This document shows, one piece after another, positions 43,501 through 55,059 of a stretch of 64,000 bases of DNA. The position numbers and the translations under genes are program-made. This DNA is from Anoplopoma fimbria. Taxonomy: Eukaryota; Chordata; Actinopteri; Perciformes; Anoplopomatidae. Where the stretch lies: assembly GCF_027596085.1 (NCBI RefSeq), contig NC_072470.1:8076787-8140786 (forward strand), read 5' to 3'. Each line of letters begins with the position of its first letter. Position 1 is the stretch's first letter. The notes under the pieces are model-generated. The model was not told the DNA's origin. It saw nothing but the letters and a program-made list of their open reading frames with translations, and ran no database searches.

Positions 43501-46500
43501 TGGCCCGCACGGCAATTTTGTAGCTCGCTGCGTCGTGAATGCCACAACTCGATGTCGCAAGTAAAGCCCTGCAGGAGCCCCTGACCAGTGGTGTTGTTAC
43601 CAAAGAACCAGTCAAACCGACCGCGTGTTACTCGCTGAAGTTTGCATATTAGGAGGGAAATTGCCAAACAGAGGGAGGCCGGACGGATAGATGTTGTTAC
43701 ATAAGAAGTAAATGTATAAAGGAAGGAAGGAAGAAAGGAGCCAAGAAGGAAAAAAAACCTGACGGGAGGCGAAATTACAAATCTCATTATGGTCCTCCTT
43801 ATAAATGTGCAAGTGCTCAATTCATCTAATTGCTCTGATTTGACAAGGTTGTGTTACAACCATGACGCTATTTCCCATAAAGCATCGCTAGTTGAGCTTT
43901 AACAAAACTGGAGCCGGTTGCCATGCCAACCTGTTTGGTAACCAAGGAGCTGATTAGTGATTAATCTCTCGTTTTTTTCGGTCTTTAGTCTTATGCATTT
44001 GAAGAAACTTTTCATGTGAACAACCCACAAGCACAGCAACGATATGTATAAAAAATATATATATCATGAGGAATGTGAAACATTTGCTTGGTATCTTTTC
44101 TTATGTACAGTAATGTGTGTTCTGTACTTTCAGTTTACACTTTAGAAAATGTAGTCACACTTTCTCTCATTTCATTGCTTAGTTTGGCCAGTGGTTCCCA
44201 ACATAGGGGTGGAGCCCCCTCCAGAGGGTCACAAAAATAATTTTGGCCAGTCTTGATAAAATAAATGTGGTTGCAAAGAAGAAAACCCAAAGTTCCTATT
44301 ATAATAAATATATTTCGACTTATTGGTTAGAGGCAGGCTGTTTACTGAAAAAACATTATATTACTTATTATAATGGTTAATGCACCTCTTTATGCCTCCA
44401 TTTAAATTATCAATTTAGCTACTTTGGTTACCACCAACAACTCCCAAAGATCTTCCATCTGAGTGGAACATTCGAAATTCTAAAACCAGTCAAAATTTGC
44501 AGAAAGGTCCGCACTTAAGCTTCTCTGAAGAGACAAAAACAAAACAGATCTTCATTAATCAAACCTGAATTTAATACATGAAACAAACGGATGTCGTATT
44601 CCCGTCACGTTCTCCGCATTGTTTCCCAAAGTTTGAGGTTGGGCTTTTATATTTAAGCCATTTAGTTGCGTCGTCGTCTTCTACCATGGTTTTAACGGCA
44701 CCCAATTGGTGAATCAGCACCACAAACGATTTTATCTTGATGCGAAAAATGTCTAATATTCAAATAACAAAAGTGGGGGGGAAAAGTGCATTCATTTGCA
44801 TTCTGTGTACAGTGAAGTAGGAGAAAATGGAAGCAAAATGAGATTAATAAGACGTCTCTGCAAACCACATCACACCCTGCAGGATGTTGCCTTGAGATAG
44901 GTGTGGGCGTCATCCATTCCCCTGATGTTTGATCCCTGACTGTCTGCGTTCCCATCGCTATATATGACTCGTATAAGACAAGAGTCATCCTTCAAAGCAT
45001 GCCATTACTGATTTGGATTGTGTTCTGCAATCCGACTAGGAAAGAATGTTTGGAGTGCTTTTATAAAAGTACATGAGCCTGGAGAGCCAAATGATTATCT
45101 GGACTTATGGTACCAAGTACAGTAGAAAGAAATGGGGATTATATTTGTTTATATAATGTAAAAACAACTAATCTATCTTAACTTTTATAAGAAAAGGCTA
45201 AAATACACACAAATCTACCAAAGCAGACTGATCTTACAGAATGGATCAGAGGCATTAAATGTCGCATTAAGCTGAGCAGTAACATGCCTCGGCACAAACT
45301 CATCCGGTCCATCACAGTCCACCAACTGAGGGGCTTCAAAAAACTTGTTATGAAACCTGGTGGCAACACAGAATAAGATCTGCATTGTCCCCGTTCAGCC
45401 GTTTGACTCTGAAATGACAGGAGGGCTCCACTTAATTCCACCGTCTTATTATTTCCTGGCCGATCCGACGTGCTCCCTGATATTTTTATACGTCTTTAGT
45501 TCGCCGGCGTTGACTGGCGAATCAAGCAGGCATTGCTGCTGGGAAATGAGAAGTTAATGTGACAGATTTGTTGCTGCTGAATGAGTCGTGACTCAGAACA
45601 TAATTCACGGGTATAGAGTGAGTTATGACTCATGGTGTGTTTGGCTCAAATTTGATACCTTCCTCTCGATATATATATATATATCTGCATCTGGTCATAT
45701 GTGACAAATGTGCACACAAGACTTTACTGTAAGAACTAAGGAATTTAAAGTGAAAGTAAAGGAACAAGTAACTTAAACTAATTTTGTTAACTTGTAAAAA
45801 GTAAAGTGATCAAATAAATTAAAAAAATATGCACGTTCCAACATCTTAATCAGTGCCACTGAACGCAGCAGATACTAAATTTGTTCTTTCAGAGACCGGA
45901 CGATGAATCCCCAAAAGCTCCCCGGGAGTCGCGTTGACCTCTGACCCCTCTGTGGAAGAACCAGGCAACCAGGAAACCACACACAAAAAAAATATATCAG
46001 ACCCCGCCAAAGTTCATTCACGGCTCATTAGCTCCAGGTGGAAACATGACCCTCTATTAAACACTTCCCCTAACCAGTATGATCAACACTTGACAACGGG
46101 GGGGAATTTGCTGAGTAACCCAGATTCGGTCTCATCTTTAGAGATCGAAGCCAACTCATGTCTGCAATCAGCCCCCTTTAAGTGTCGATGTTAATGCGTT
46201 CTGATTTTTCATTATATTGAGCTGACAAGTGTTGTTGCCTCTCTTGTAGTGATGATTTGGCTCCGAGGCGCCCCGTCAACACTATTTAAAAAGGTAGGAT
46301 GGCTGCCACGGAGGACTGTTAGTGGATTGGAAGGATTCTTGAAGACCCCCCCCCCCATATGTTAACCCTAACATATGGAGATTTGCTCTCTGAGGCCAAC
46401 TGCATGGCAAATTGGCTTCAACACGCAGGCGGCACACCTCAGAGGACCCTGTCCTTCTTAAGTGCTTTACTCGCTTAAGCTTCGGTGAGGTTCTGTAATT

Positions 46501-48341
46501 ACAGGACATTGACACAGACCTTCAGTAGGAGGAGGGGGGAGAGGCGGCCTGCCGGTGTGTTAACGCACCGTGTGGCGTGCGTGGATGTTAACGGCTCTGA
46601 CACCACCCATTGCATTCCAATAAGAACACACACAAGCGGACAAAAAGCAGTGGAGAAATCAGTTAACAGACCAACGCATAGTGTTAAAAAAAAATCCAGT
46701 TACCTTTGACTTAGCGCCTCTAGGTGAGCAAAAGAAGCTTAACAGCTCACTCTAATCTACGGACAGGACTCCTCTCGTGTTTGTCCCATAAATGACTAAC
46801 AAATCCATTAGGGAAATTGTCGTCCATTCATTTTCTGCTAATTGACTAGTCAATTAATCGACTGATCATTTAAATGACACTCCTTGAGAGTCTGTGTTAG
46901 TGCACAGTCATAACTTATTTAAACTTATGAGTCTTCTGTGACTGAATAATATATAATATGATCAGTAGTTTTGTACTCGCTTGTTAATTTGCCTCATTTT
47001 TAATTGAGTTGCTCAATGACCAACTGAGGGAGTGAGTGAATGAATCCATATTAAAAACACCAGTCGAGAGTAAACCAGTGGATGAGTGAGTAGAAATGCA
47101 CGAGTGAAAGGGTGAGTGATTGTGTAGGAGTAAGTAAATGAATGAGTGAGTAAGAAAGGGAGGTGATACGTGTGTGAAGGAGTGAGTGAGTGAATGAATG
47201 AGAGTAAGTAAATTAATGAATGAGTGAGTGAGTAAGTAAATGAGTGAGTGAGTAAGTAAATGAATGAGTGAGTAAGTAAATGAATGAGTGAGTAAGTAAG
47301 GGAGGTGATACGTGTGTGAAGGAGTGAGTGAGTGAATGAGAGTAAGTAAATGAATGAATGAGTGAGTGAGTAAGTAAGTGAGTAAGTAAATGAATAAGTG
47401 AGTAAGTAAGGGAGGTGATACGTGTGTGAAGGAGTGAGTGAGTGAATGAGAGTAAGTAAATGAATGAGTAAGTAAATGAATGAGTGAGTGAGTAAGGGAG
47501 GTGATACGTGTGTGAAGGAGTGAGTGAGTGAGTGATTGGATGAGAGTAAATAAATGAGTGAGTGAATAAATGTTTGTGAGTGAATGATTGAATAAGTGTG
47601 AGTGAGTGAGTGACCTAATATTGGAAAAATGATCTGTAAGCAAACCAGAAAATCAATCGAGTGAATGAGTGAGTGATCGATTGATCAACTAGTGTGAGTG
47701 AATGAATGAATGAGTTGAGCTTCAATACATTTTATTGATTATGAATGAGTGAGTGGCCGTCCACTGATGGACCACACCTGTCCCGCAGGTCGCCCCCCCC
47801 TTCACCTTTTGCTCCTCTGGACGCTCTTCTTGTCCCTCTTGTTCATCACCACGGGCACACAGCTCGTGAGCTCGGTCCAGTCCGCGTGCAGCCCGCAGCT
47901 CCAGCCCGTGGAGAACCGGGAGAAGAGCCAGGACTCTGCTCTACCTGGCCGGTGGCAGGTGCACTTCCTCTGGCCGGGCATGCAGTCGCAGGGCTGCTCC
48001 AGCTGGATGTTCTTCACCAGGTGCCGCCCGAAGGTGGTGCCTCCTGTCTTCTGGATGTGGAGGAACACCATCACGTCGTCCCCTCGGATGTTGAAGTCCA
48101 CATGCCGGTCCAGGTCCCGCTCTGTGAAGTTGAACTTGGAGGTGATCTTGGAGGGCAGGTCCTCATCCTGCTCCGTGTAAACCAGCTCGAACCCGGAGGA
48201 GTACCGCTGGAAGAGCCCCTTATCTGCGCTTCTGAAGTAGCAGGTGTTGCTGTCCGCCGGGCACACGTACTGGTAGCCGATCATGAGGAAGAGCACGGCC
48301 GCGATGGGGATGAAGATGAGCCTGTTGAACTTCTCCTCCAT
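32036..48341 (-). CDS. hs6st3: Heparan-sulfate 6-O-sulfotransferase 3, complete coding sequence
   Basis: Golgi type II membrane enzyme that transfers sulfate from PAPS to the 6-O position of glucosamine in heparan sulfate, tuning FGF and other signalling. Two coding exons on the minus strand, 48341-47806 and 32789-32036, join within an Arg codon to give 429 residues. The 15,016-bp intron is GT-AG. Signal anchor is about residues 9-26, the 5'-phosphosulfate loop F-L-H-I-Q-K-T-G-G-T-T-F-G about 93-105, and the 3'-phosphate segment M-L-R-D-P-V-S-R-Y-L begins at 186. The C-terminal T-E-D-Y-S-S-Q-V-V-R-W matches the HS6ST3 ending rather than HS6ST1 or HS6ST2. It is shorter than human (471 as I recall) because the Pro/Glu-rich stem is reduced. 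Teleost a/b copy not resolved. Confidence 0.94.
34614..34919 (-). mobile_element. tRNA-derived SINE, copy 1
   Basis: Read on the minus strand, the element begins at its tRNA-like head with a pol III A box TGGCGTAGTGG (34903-34913) and B box GGTTCGATACC (34859-34869). It ends in a tail with AAGTCGCTTTGGATAAAAG and TGTAA repeats at 34614-34634. The tail resembles that of L2-type LINEs, which would supply the reverse transcriptase. Full-length and little diverged from copy 2. Confidence 0.85.
37507..37542. repeat. (CT)18 microsatellite
   Basis: Eighteen uninterrupted CT units inside the hs6st3 intron. Confidence 0.95.
41244..41278. repeat. Perfect inverted repeat, 15-bp arms, 5-nt loop
   Basis: Arms 41244-41258 and 41264-41278 are exact reverse complements around CACTT, in the hs6st3 intron. 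The outer flanks pair further with one bulged base. Confidence 0.9.
41431..41481. repeat. Inverted repeat, 16-bp arms with one mismatch, 19-nt loop
   Basis: Arms 41431-41446 and 41466-41481 are reverse complements at 15 of 16 positions. It lies about 150 bp from the 41244-41278 hairpin. Confidence 0.8.
42149..42174. repeat. Short inverted repeat, 9-bp arms, 8-nt loop
   Basis: Arms 42149-42157 (GTTGCCTCA) and 42166-42174 (TGAGGCAAC) pair perfectly. Short enough to be chance. Confidence 0.6.
44185..44310 (+). repeat. Dispersed teleost repeat fragment
   Basis: The phrase CCAGTGGTTCCCAACATAGG followed by GGGTCACAAAAATAA matches a common fish interspersed repeat that I recognise from memory. Non-coding, degenerate. 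Confidence 0.55.
46355..46378. repeat. Short inverted repeat beside a C-run
   Basis: Arms 46355-46364 and 46369-46378 pair over 10 bp around a 4-nt loop, next to a run of about 11 cytosines (46346-46356). Confidence 0.75.
47023..47745. repeat. Compound TGAG/TGAA/AGTA tetranucleotide array
   Basis: About 700 bp dominated by GAGT, GAAT and AAGT units. A longer module starting GGAGGTGATACGTGTGTGAA recurs at about 47159, 47301, 47411 and 47497, so higher-order duplication is superposed on the simple repeat. The long minus-strand open frame (Leu/Thr/His/Ser repeats) is a by-product. The array ends about 60 bp from the hs6st3 exon 1 donor. Confidence 0.92.
47806..48341 (-). CDS. hs6st3: hs6st3 coding exon 1
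   Basis: Encodes residues 1-178 and two bases of codon 179. It covers the short cytoplasmic tail, signal anchor (I-F-I-P-I-A-A-V-L-F-L-M), stem, and the PAPS-binding P-loop with K-T-G-G-T-T, then S-R-F-S-T-G-W-S-C-G-L-H-A-D-W. The ATG at 48341-48339 was chosen because M-E-E-K-F-N-R-L aligns with the vertebrate HS6ST3 start. An in-frame ATG 30 codons upstream gives an unrelated leader. The donor is GTGAAG at 47805-47800. Confidence 0.94.
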
Positions 48342-48617
48342 GGTGGAACAATGCGTAAAAATCACGCCGGTACCGGGACGCAGTGCTCCCGTTCCTCCCG
48401 TCTCATCCTGCAGAACTTTTAAAAAAAACACGTGTCTGCTTCAAAACAGCTGGAGTTTAAGCCATGCGCACGAGCATTTCCCCAAAATCACACCTTTTCC
48501 CCGAGACGTCAGCGCAGAGAAGACTGCTGATCCGCGTCTGAGCCAGGAGAGCAGCGCGTCAGGATGGAGCAAATGCACCCGACGGCTTCCGGTCAAGGCT
48601 TTCAGAATAAAACCTGT
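48342..48617 (-). promoter_or_regulatory. hs6st3: hs6st3 5' UTR and probable promoter
   Basis: Region of higher GC content with several CpGs upstream of the ATG, containing a CACGTG E-box (48430-48435) and a GACGTC-type CRE-like site near 48505. No TATA box is evident. The tandem array starting at 48618 limits the unique upstream sequence to under 300 bp. Confidence 0.5.
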
Positions 48618-49860
48618 GCGATAAAATAAGATAAGATAAGATTAAGATAAGATAATCCTTTATTAGTCCCACAGCGGGGACATCTACAGGATTACAGCAG
48701 CATAGAGGATAGTGCAAACAAGAGACATAGTAAATAAAAAAAACCAAGATCAGAATAAGTATTATAAATAAGCAAATGAGCAATAAAAAAAAACAGTAAA
48801 GAATCCACAGTAACTGAGTATTGTTTAATGTTTGATATCTTACTTTCAAATTCAGTCAGAGTCAAGTATATTCTTCAATACAGTATACTCAATGGCGCTA
48901 TTTTTTTACAAGTCACACAGGTCTGTGATCCAATAAAGCTGGCATTCACATGAAATGAATATGCCTTATAGGATAAGATAAAATAAGATAAAATAATCCT
49001 TTATTAGTCCCGCAGCGGGGACATCTACAGGATTACAGCAGCAGAGAGGATAGTGCAAACAAGAGACATAGTAAATAAAAAAACCAAGATCAGAATAAGT
49101 ATTATAAATGAGCAATAAAAAAAACAGTAAAGAATCCACAGTAACTTAAGTAACTGAGTATTGTTTAATGTTTGATATCTTACTTTCAAATTCAGTCAGA
49201 GTCAAGTATATTCTTCAATACAGTATACTCAATGGTGTTATTTTTTTTATAAGTCACACAGGTCTGTGATCCAATAAAGCTGGCATTCACATGAAATGAA
49301 TATGCCTTATAGGATAAGATAAGATAAGATAAAATAATCCTTTATTAGTCCCGCAGCGGGGACATTTACAGGATTACAGCAGCAGAGAGGATAGTGCAAA
49401 CAAGAGACATAGTAAATAAAAAAACCAAGATCAGAATAAGTATTATAAATGAGCAATAAAAAAAACAGTAAAGAATCCACAGTAACTTAAGTAACTGAGT
49501 ATTGTTTAATGTTTGATATCTTACTTTCAAATTCAGTCAGAGTCAAGTATATTCTTCAATACAGTATACTCAATGGTGTTATTTTTTTTATAAGTCACAC
49601 AGGTCTGTGATCCAATAAAGCTGGCATTCACATGAAATGAATATGCCTTATAGGATAAGATAAGATAAGATAAAATAATCCTTTATTAGTCCCGCAGCGG
49701 GGACATTTACAGGATTACAGCAGCAGAGAGGATAGTGCAAACAAGAGACATAGTAAATAAAAAGAAGATCAAAATAAGTATTATAAATAAGCAAATGAGC
49801 AATAAAAAATAGTAATACAGTTAAATAAGTAAAAGAAAAGTAACAGAAATAACACAAATT
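48618..49860. repeat. Tandem array, period 341 bp, about 3.6 units
   Basis: The landmark TCCTTTATTAGTCCC recurs at 48656, 48997, 49338 and 49679, exactly 341 bp apart each time. Each unit starts with GATAA repeats and the AGTCCCGCAGCGGGGACAT segment, which I associate with the 3' tail of a teleost LINE-type element. A 200-bp AT-rich part follows. Units 2 and 3 are almost identical, indicating recent amplification; unit 4 is truncated. The GATA-rich junctions lie upstream of hs6st3. Confidence 0.93.
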
Positions 49861-49964
49861 TAAAGGAAACGGCTCAGTGGTGAGCAGAAGCTGCTGTAAC
49901 TCTGCTGTTAATTGGATTAGGGAGATGTCTAATTAGACAAGCTTTATTCAAGTAAATTCAGTCC

Positions 49965-50100
49965 ATAATTCCATATGTGTTCCTTCATAGTTTGGATGTC
50001 TTCAATATTAATCTACAATGTAGAAAAAATAAATAAAATAAAGAAAGAAAGAAAAAACATTGAATGAGAAGGTGTGTCCAAACTTTTGACTGGTACTGTA
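49965..50100 (-). mobile_element. Tc1-like transposon terminal fragment
   Basis: Read on minus from 50100, the sequence starts with TACAGTACCAGTCAAAAGTT and continues with TGGACACACCTTCTCATTCA, the terminal-inverted-repeat phrase of fish Tc1/mariner elements. The copy ends after about 135 bp, so the transposase gene and the other terminus are missing. It is an inactive remnant. Confidence 0.85.
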
Positions 50101-51625
50101 CATCATTTATAGGGTCACAATATGATTACATAAGATACAGAGGTTACGTGATCATGTCAACAGTTCATCTCCTCATATGATCATGGCACAACGTTGCACA
50201 GTACAATCGCAATCATTTGTACACACAATTTAACACAGTTCTGTATTTTTCCATCAATAAACGTGGAATCTGAAAAAAATTCTTTACGCACCTGGTTGAT
50301 GACTAATCACTTAATTAAATCCTTTTCTTTATACCTACTGTGTTTTTATCACACATAAAGTGCACAATTTGGTTGAAATTGTAATGTATTTTATCATATT
50401 CTGCTATACCTTGTTGTAATGAGGCCATGAAGTTGTTGCATGCTGTGTGATATTGAGAGTCAGGGTTCTTAGGAGCTGCCCTAACAATGACCTCATGACC
50501 TACATAAGACATGGCAACCTTGTTTATTGTGATGTTTGCACAGAGGGAGGATACTAGGGGTCTCAGGAACGTATTTCAAAAAGTGTATGTTTCAAGGTGT
50601 CCGAATGATGTATGTACTGCTCAACATGTGTTTTGCCTTTGTGCACATTGAAGGGATGCAGAACACAGATATAAGTCCAGACTGAAGGCTGAATCTCTGT
50701 ATGGGCTCCATTCTGCACAGAATTACTTATGATGTATTGATTCAATAAAGAAATTGTTGAAACTGCATCAACGGACCTGGACATTTTCATTCATCCTTTG
50801 ATATCAAATTATATATTACAAAATGTTTATGCAGAGCCGACAAAAGTTGAAGTTTGAAGAATCAACCCAGAATCCCTTACTGTTGAGTCTTACTATTAAC
50901 AGCCCATCACACCATGTGCCACAAATAGGAATTCCAGCTATAAGAAAGATTCAATCAAGAAACAAGAGAACGTGTTATACCAACTGTTCTTAAATGTCAT
51001 TGGTTCTACAGTGTCTAATCAACCACAGTAATTCACCCCTAAATTAAACGTGCTCGTCGGGTGGGATGAGAGGAGTCGGACTCTGTTTACATCATAATGC
51101 AAATTCCCCAAAATGCACTAAAGGAATGTACTACCGTTTGGTTTGGTTTGCCAAAGTGTTTGTCGTGCTACAAATTCAATACAACTGAATATTGTTGTGC
51201 ATCCCTGTGTTGCATAATAGCAATAAATGATCCTTGAACCTATAAGCATGCACATCACCCCAAGGCCGTTAACCAGAGAGGAGAAACTACTCAGCAAAAC
51301 CAGTTGGGAGTTCAAATAACCCCTTCACGTGCTTTTATTTTGAAGACACACAGAAAGAACTAATTTCCGTTTGTGTTGTGGCTGCCTTGACTCTACATCT
51401 GCGCCGGTCATCTGTCCCGGCTGCCGAGCCGGTGACGCAACCGCATCTCTCATCACGCACACTGGCAATATGAGTGGCCTGGAGCGACTGCTGGCGGAAA
51501 AATCACTAATTCCGACAACATAGGAAGCATATTGGGATTTAAGACAGGGAATGATGTAAAGAAACAACAACAATTTCAATGGCACGTTTTGCTTATTTAG
51601 TATTAAATTAATATTAGTCACCTTT
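50101..51625. other. Intergenic, nothing recognised
   Basis: AT-rich DNA with only short open frames lacking recognisable features. No repeat family identified by eye. Confidence 0.5.
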
Positions 51626-51913
51626 TTACATTACAGTCATTTAGCAGACAATAAAGACTTTTATCCAAAGCGACTTACAATCAGTAGTATATTACATATC
51701 ATTCACCCATTCACACACTGATGACAGGCTACCATGCAAGGTGCCACCATCAGACTCTAACTAACATTCATACAACATCCAGTCCACACAAAGCCTTCAG
51801 GAGCAACTTGGGGTTAAGTGTCTTGCCCAAGGACACAACGACTGCCGAAGCCGGGTATCGAACCACTGACCCTCTGATTGGAGAACTACCTTGCTCTCCA
51901 CTACGCCACAGCC
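51626..51913 (-). mobile_element. tRNA-derived SINE, copy 2
   Basis: Same family and strand as the copy at 34614-34919, with A box at 51898-51908 and B box at 51854-51864. It differs by a 7-bp deletion, a few substitutions and fewer TGTAA tail units. Both share the unusual AATAAAGACTTTTATCC stretch in the tail. Confidence 0.85.
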
Positions 51914-52151
51914 TCCCCTTTTAGATATTACAGTGACTTTAAAGTATCAGACACAGAGGTATATGCTTAATCTATATTGTGTCATTTTAATACTGATATA
52001 CTGACACAATAGTGTATCTGCTGAGCTTTAATATCTGAATATATGTTTGTTTGATTATTGTAAACGTGTCTTCCCGACAGGAATGAGTTAAATTCTCGGG
52101 CGAGCGTGTCACTTCAGCACCATGGACAGTTTCCAACATGTCAAGTCAATA

Positions 52152-52153
<2 letters not shown>

Positions 52154-52240
<87 letters not shown>
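52154..52240. repeat. (TG)43 microsatellite
   Basis: Uninterrupted TG array of about 87 bp in intergenic DNA. Confidence 0.96.
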
Positions 52241-52243
<3 letters not shown>

Positions 52244-53599
52244 ATTCAGTCATCATCCCACAGTTTTCATATGGACACCATGCGGAATCGAACACGTGAC
52301 AAGGTTGAATCCACAGCGCCGTATGGACACGACACACTAGAAGTAAAGGCATGTTTTAGCCCCTAGTAATGCATTTCCTGTAAGCCTATGATCAAAAAGG
52401 CTTTTGTTATTTTTGCCTTAAACGCCCTACATCAAGGGATTTAACCAGCATGCACTTTGGTGCGTATTCTTTCTCAATCCCCTTCCTGCACTTTGACCTC
52501 TTGCTTATAGAGATTGACTTAATCTGCATGATAGTTCAGCCTGTGGCTCACCTCTCTTTGTGTCTCATAGGAGAGTCCCCCCCCTCCTTTAGCCTGGGGG
52601 GGGGCATGAAAAGAATCTGTTATGGAAATAAGTGTCAGCTAAATACATATCTCATTCTCTGAAAGGTCATGCAGAAAGGAACTGCTGGACATTAGGTTTT
52701 TGTTTTTTTTGTTGCCTCTGTGACGATAACTTCCACTGTCAGCATGCTCTTTACCTGTTAGGCCTCCTCCAGATATATGATATGATACAGTCCTCATTTT
52801 GCAAAAGGAACCTTTTCTTTAACAAAATGGTTTGCTAATTAAATTCCGAGCAGAATCCCTACCGGGGGGTGGGAAGAATCTGCATTAATGTCTTGTGCAT
52901 TGGAGCGAGACTTGTGTTGTTCTGGCTGTACAGCTGGGGATATTTACGAGGTCCCTGATGCTCAAGCCTTATGAGAAACGACCCCGGGAAAAGTGCTGAT
53001 TCAGCGGGCTGCAGCAGTGTAGGTACTATAGGACTCCCAATAATGGAACAAAAGCTTCCTGGAAATTATGATTGGATTGGTTTGGGATATTTTGTGTTTG
53101 TCTGTTGTTGTTTTTTTTTTCATTGTCAGCGAGGGCCCCGGTCTGATGCAGCTTACAGATGTGCATGCATTTCTTTTTGTATTTTCTGGGGAATTAGTAT
53201 TGATTTTACAAAAAATGATCTGGAGGGAAGTTCACCTTTTGGACTCTTGCAGCCGGGACTTCTGGAGAGCTAAATGTTTTCTGGGCATTTTCTAGCAAAT
53301 GAGCAGCCCAAGACGCTATTAAGGAGAGCAAATGGAAATGGGGGGTAAAAAACTGCTGCACAAGAAAAAAAAAATTGAACATTTAAAGAGGAAAAAAAAA
53401 TAGAAGTGTGTGGTACCACAGCTGCTGTGGCACAGAATGAAGAATTATCCCAAAAACTCAACAGCCTCAAGAAATATCTGCCTCTTGCTGCAAGTCCTCC
53501 AGGTTATAGAGCGGAATATAAATGAGGATAAACCATACAAAGAGTGGAAAATGATACAAAAATGAATCATGTTTACAATGCAAAAACATAACGCTTAAA
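52241..53599. other. Intergenic, nothing recognised
   Basis: Mixed-composition DNA without a gene or recognised repeat. Several open frames of 65-100 codons have no recognisable domains. Confidence 0.5.
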
Positions 53600-53669
53600 T
53601 CCACCTGTGGATCTGATAATGATGTGAGCATCCTCATCTGCTCACATCATTATCAGATCCACAGGTGGA
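53600..53669. repeat. Perfect hairpin: 31-bp arms, 8-nt loop
   Basis: Arms 53600-53630 and 53639-53669 are exact reverse complements around TCCTCATC. Neither arm is low-complexity. A perfect match of this length indicates very recent origin or strong constraint. No flanking coding sequence or terminal repeats were seen. Confidence 0.96.
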
Positions 53670-54594
53670 GGCCTTGCACGTGTGAAAAAGGAAGGCTTGA
53701 GGCGTGCAGATGTGCTCTGTATATAAGCTGTCATATATCGAGAGAGTGCAGATGGCGGCGGTGCTGTCATGGCGACAGCTACTCCTTCGTCCACCCCTGC
53801 CTCATCTTCCTCTTAGTTCCCCGTCGTGTGTCTCTGTGAGCTAACCTGGCTCCTGTCCTGTCAGCCTTCTGTCGCGCCTCACCTGCCCACCACACTCTCA
53901 CTGATCACCTGATCGTCACCTGACTGCTCGCCACCTCGTTAGTCCCTGTGCGTTTAATGGGCAGATCACCTGCTGGCGGTTTGTCAGGTGTCGCTGCAGT
54001 TTTGTGTGTGGTCCAGGTGTCGCTGTGTGTGTGTGTGTGTGGTCCACCATCTGTCTCAGATAGTTTGCTGGCTACCGCTGGGGTTTGGTTGCTGTGATGA
54101 CTAGCAACTTGTTGCTGATTATGACAATGGAGTCTGCAGTTATTATATAAGTGGTGCTGGAACTACTGGGAGTCAGTATACCATGAAGCCTTATGGGGCC
54201 ATCTACACACATCTAAACTATCTGGGTATGTAATTACAAAGTTTTTGAATGGTTAAATTGGCCTGAAGAAAATATTTTGTAAGTACAGATAATCACTTTT
54301 AGTTCTTTGTTTAAAAAAACCAAACACGTTTTCAGCCGCCTTCAATGAAAACACAGGAAGTCATTGAAATGTTTACATCCTGTTGGTTACATTTGTAGGC
54401 TACCTGTAGTTTGCAGACTCCATTTGGGTTATATGGCGTGTCCATCAGTGACAATGGTTCTCTCCTTTTTAAAAGGTTTTCTGATGCTTCACATCGTTAA
54501 TCTATGGACTTCACACATTCCAGTTCTCTGACTGAAAAAATGTTGACATCAAGTTGGAATTAGGCTTTCTCAATAAATATCTTTATTTACAGAT

Positions 54595-54720
54595 ACTAAA
54601 TAAATAACCTTATATATTATTATCATAATAATAATAAGTATTATTAGTATCATAATAATAATAATCATAATTATTATTATAATAATTATTATTATTAATA
54701 ATAATTATTATTATTATCAG
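54595..54720. repeat. ATT/AAT-rich imperfect repeat
   Basis: About 125 bp made almost wholly of ATT, AAT and ATA units in both orientations, able to fold on itself. Confidence 0.85.
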
Positions 54721-55059
54721 CCAAATCATTGCACAACATGAGTCCACTAGCCAACAATCTAGCTTCAAATCTTACATTTACACAGAACCCAGAATTTTCT
54801 ACAAAACGTAGTGTTTGTTGTCAAAACTATAAGAGCCAATCAGCTCTTTGATCAGGAGCCAGGCGTTTCCCATCATGCACTGCGCCATGCAGTCGGCTCT
54901 AAAACCTGCAGCCGCCTCGCTCTCGTGAGGTTATCGTTGCCCCATAGTTTTTTTTTTATTACTAAAAATACTTTTCCCCCTGGATTATCGCTCATTTACA
55001 TATTTTAGTTCCTAAAAGTTGTAAAATGCACTAATTGCTGAATCCAGAATTAATTTCCT

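Larger units (their letters stand above)
32790..47805 (-). other. hs6st3: hs6st3 intron 1 (15 kb)
   Basis: No further coding exon recognised on either strand. It contains a SINE (34614-34919), a (CT)18 tract, a dispersed repeat at 44185-44310, several small inverted repeats and a long tetranucleotide array (47023-47745) near the donor. Stretches of balanced composition without obvious repeats (about 33600-33880, 37150-38010, 39000-39830, 43270-43850, 45350-45600, 45940-46250) could be regulatory. That is inference from composition only. Confidence 0.7.

Noticed and set aside
46984..47643. A 219-codon minus-strand open frame rich in Leu, Thr, His and Ser
   Set aside because: It is the translation of the TGAG/TGAA tetranucleotide array; the period forces a repetitive open frame and there is no other coding sign.
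49926..49939. 14-bp perfect palindrome TGTCTAATTAGACA
   Set aside because: Loopless palindromes of this length occur by chance in a window of this size; the homeodomain-type core alone is weak evidence of function.
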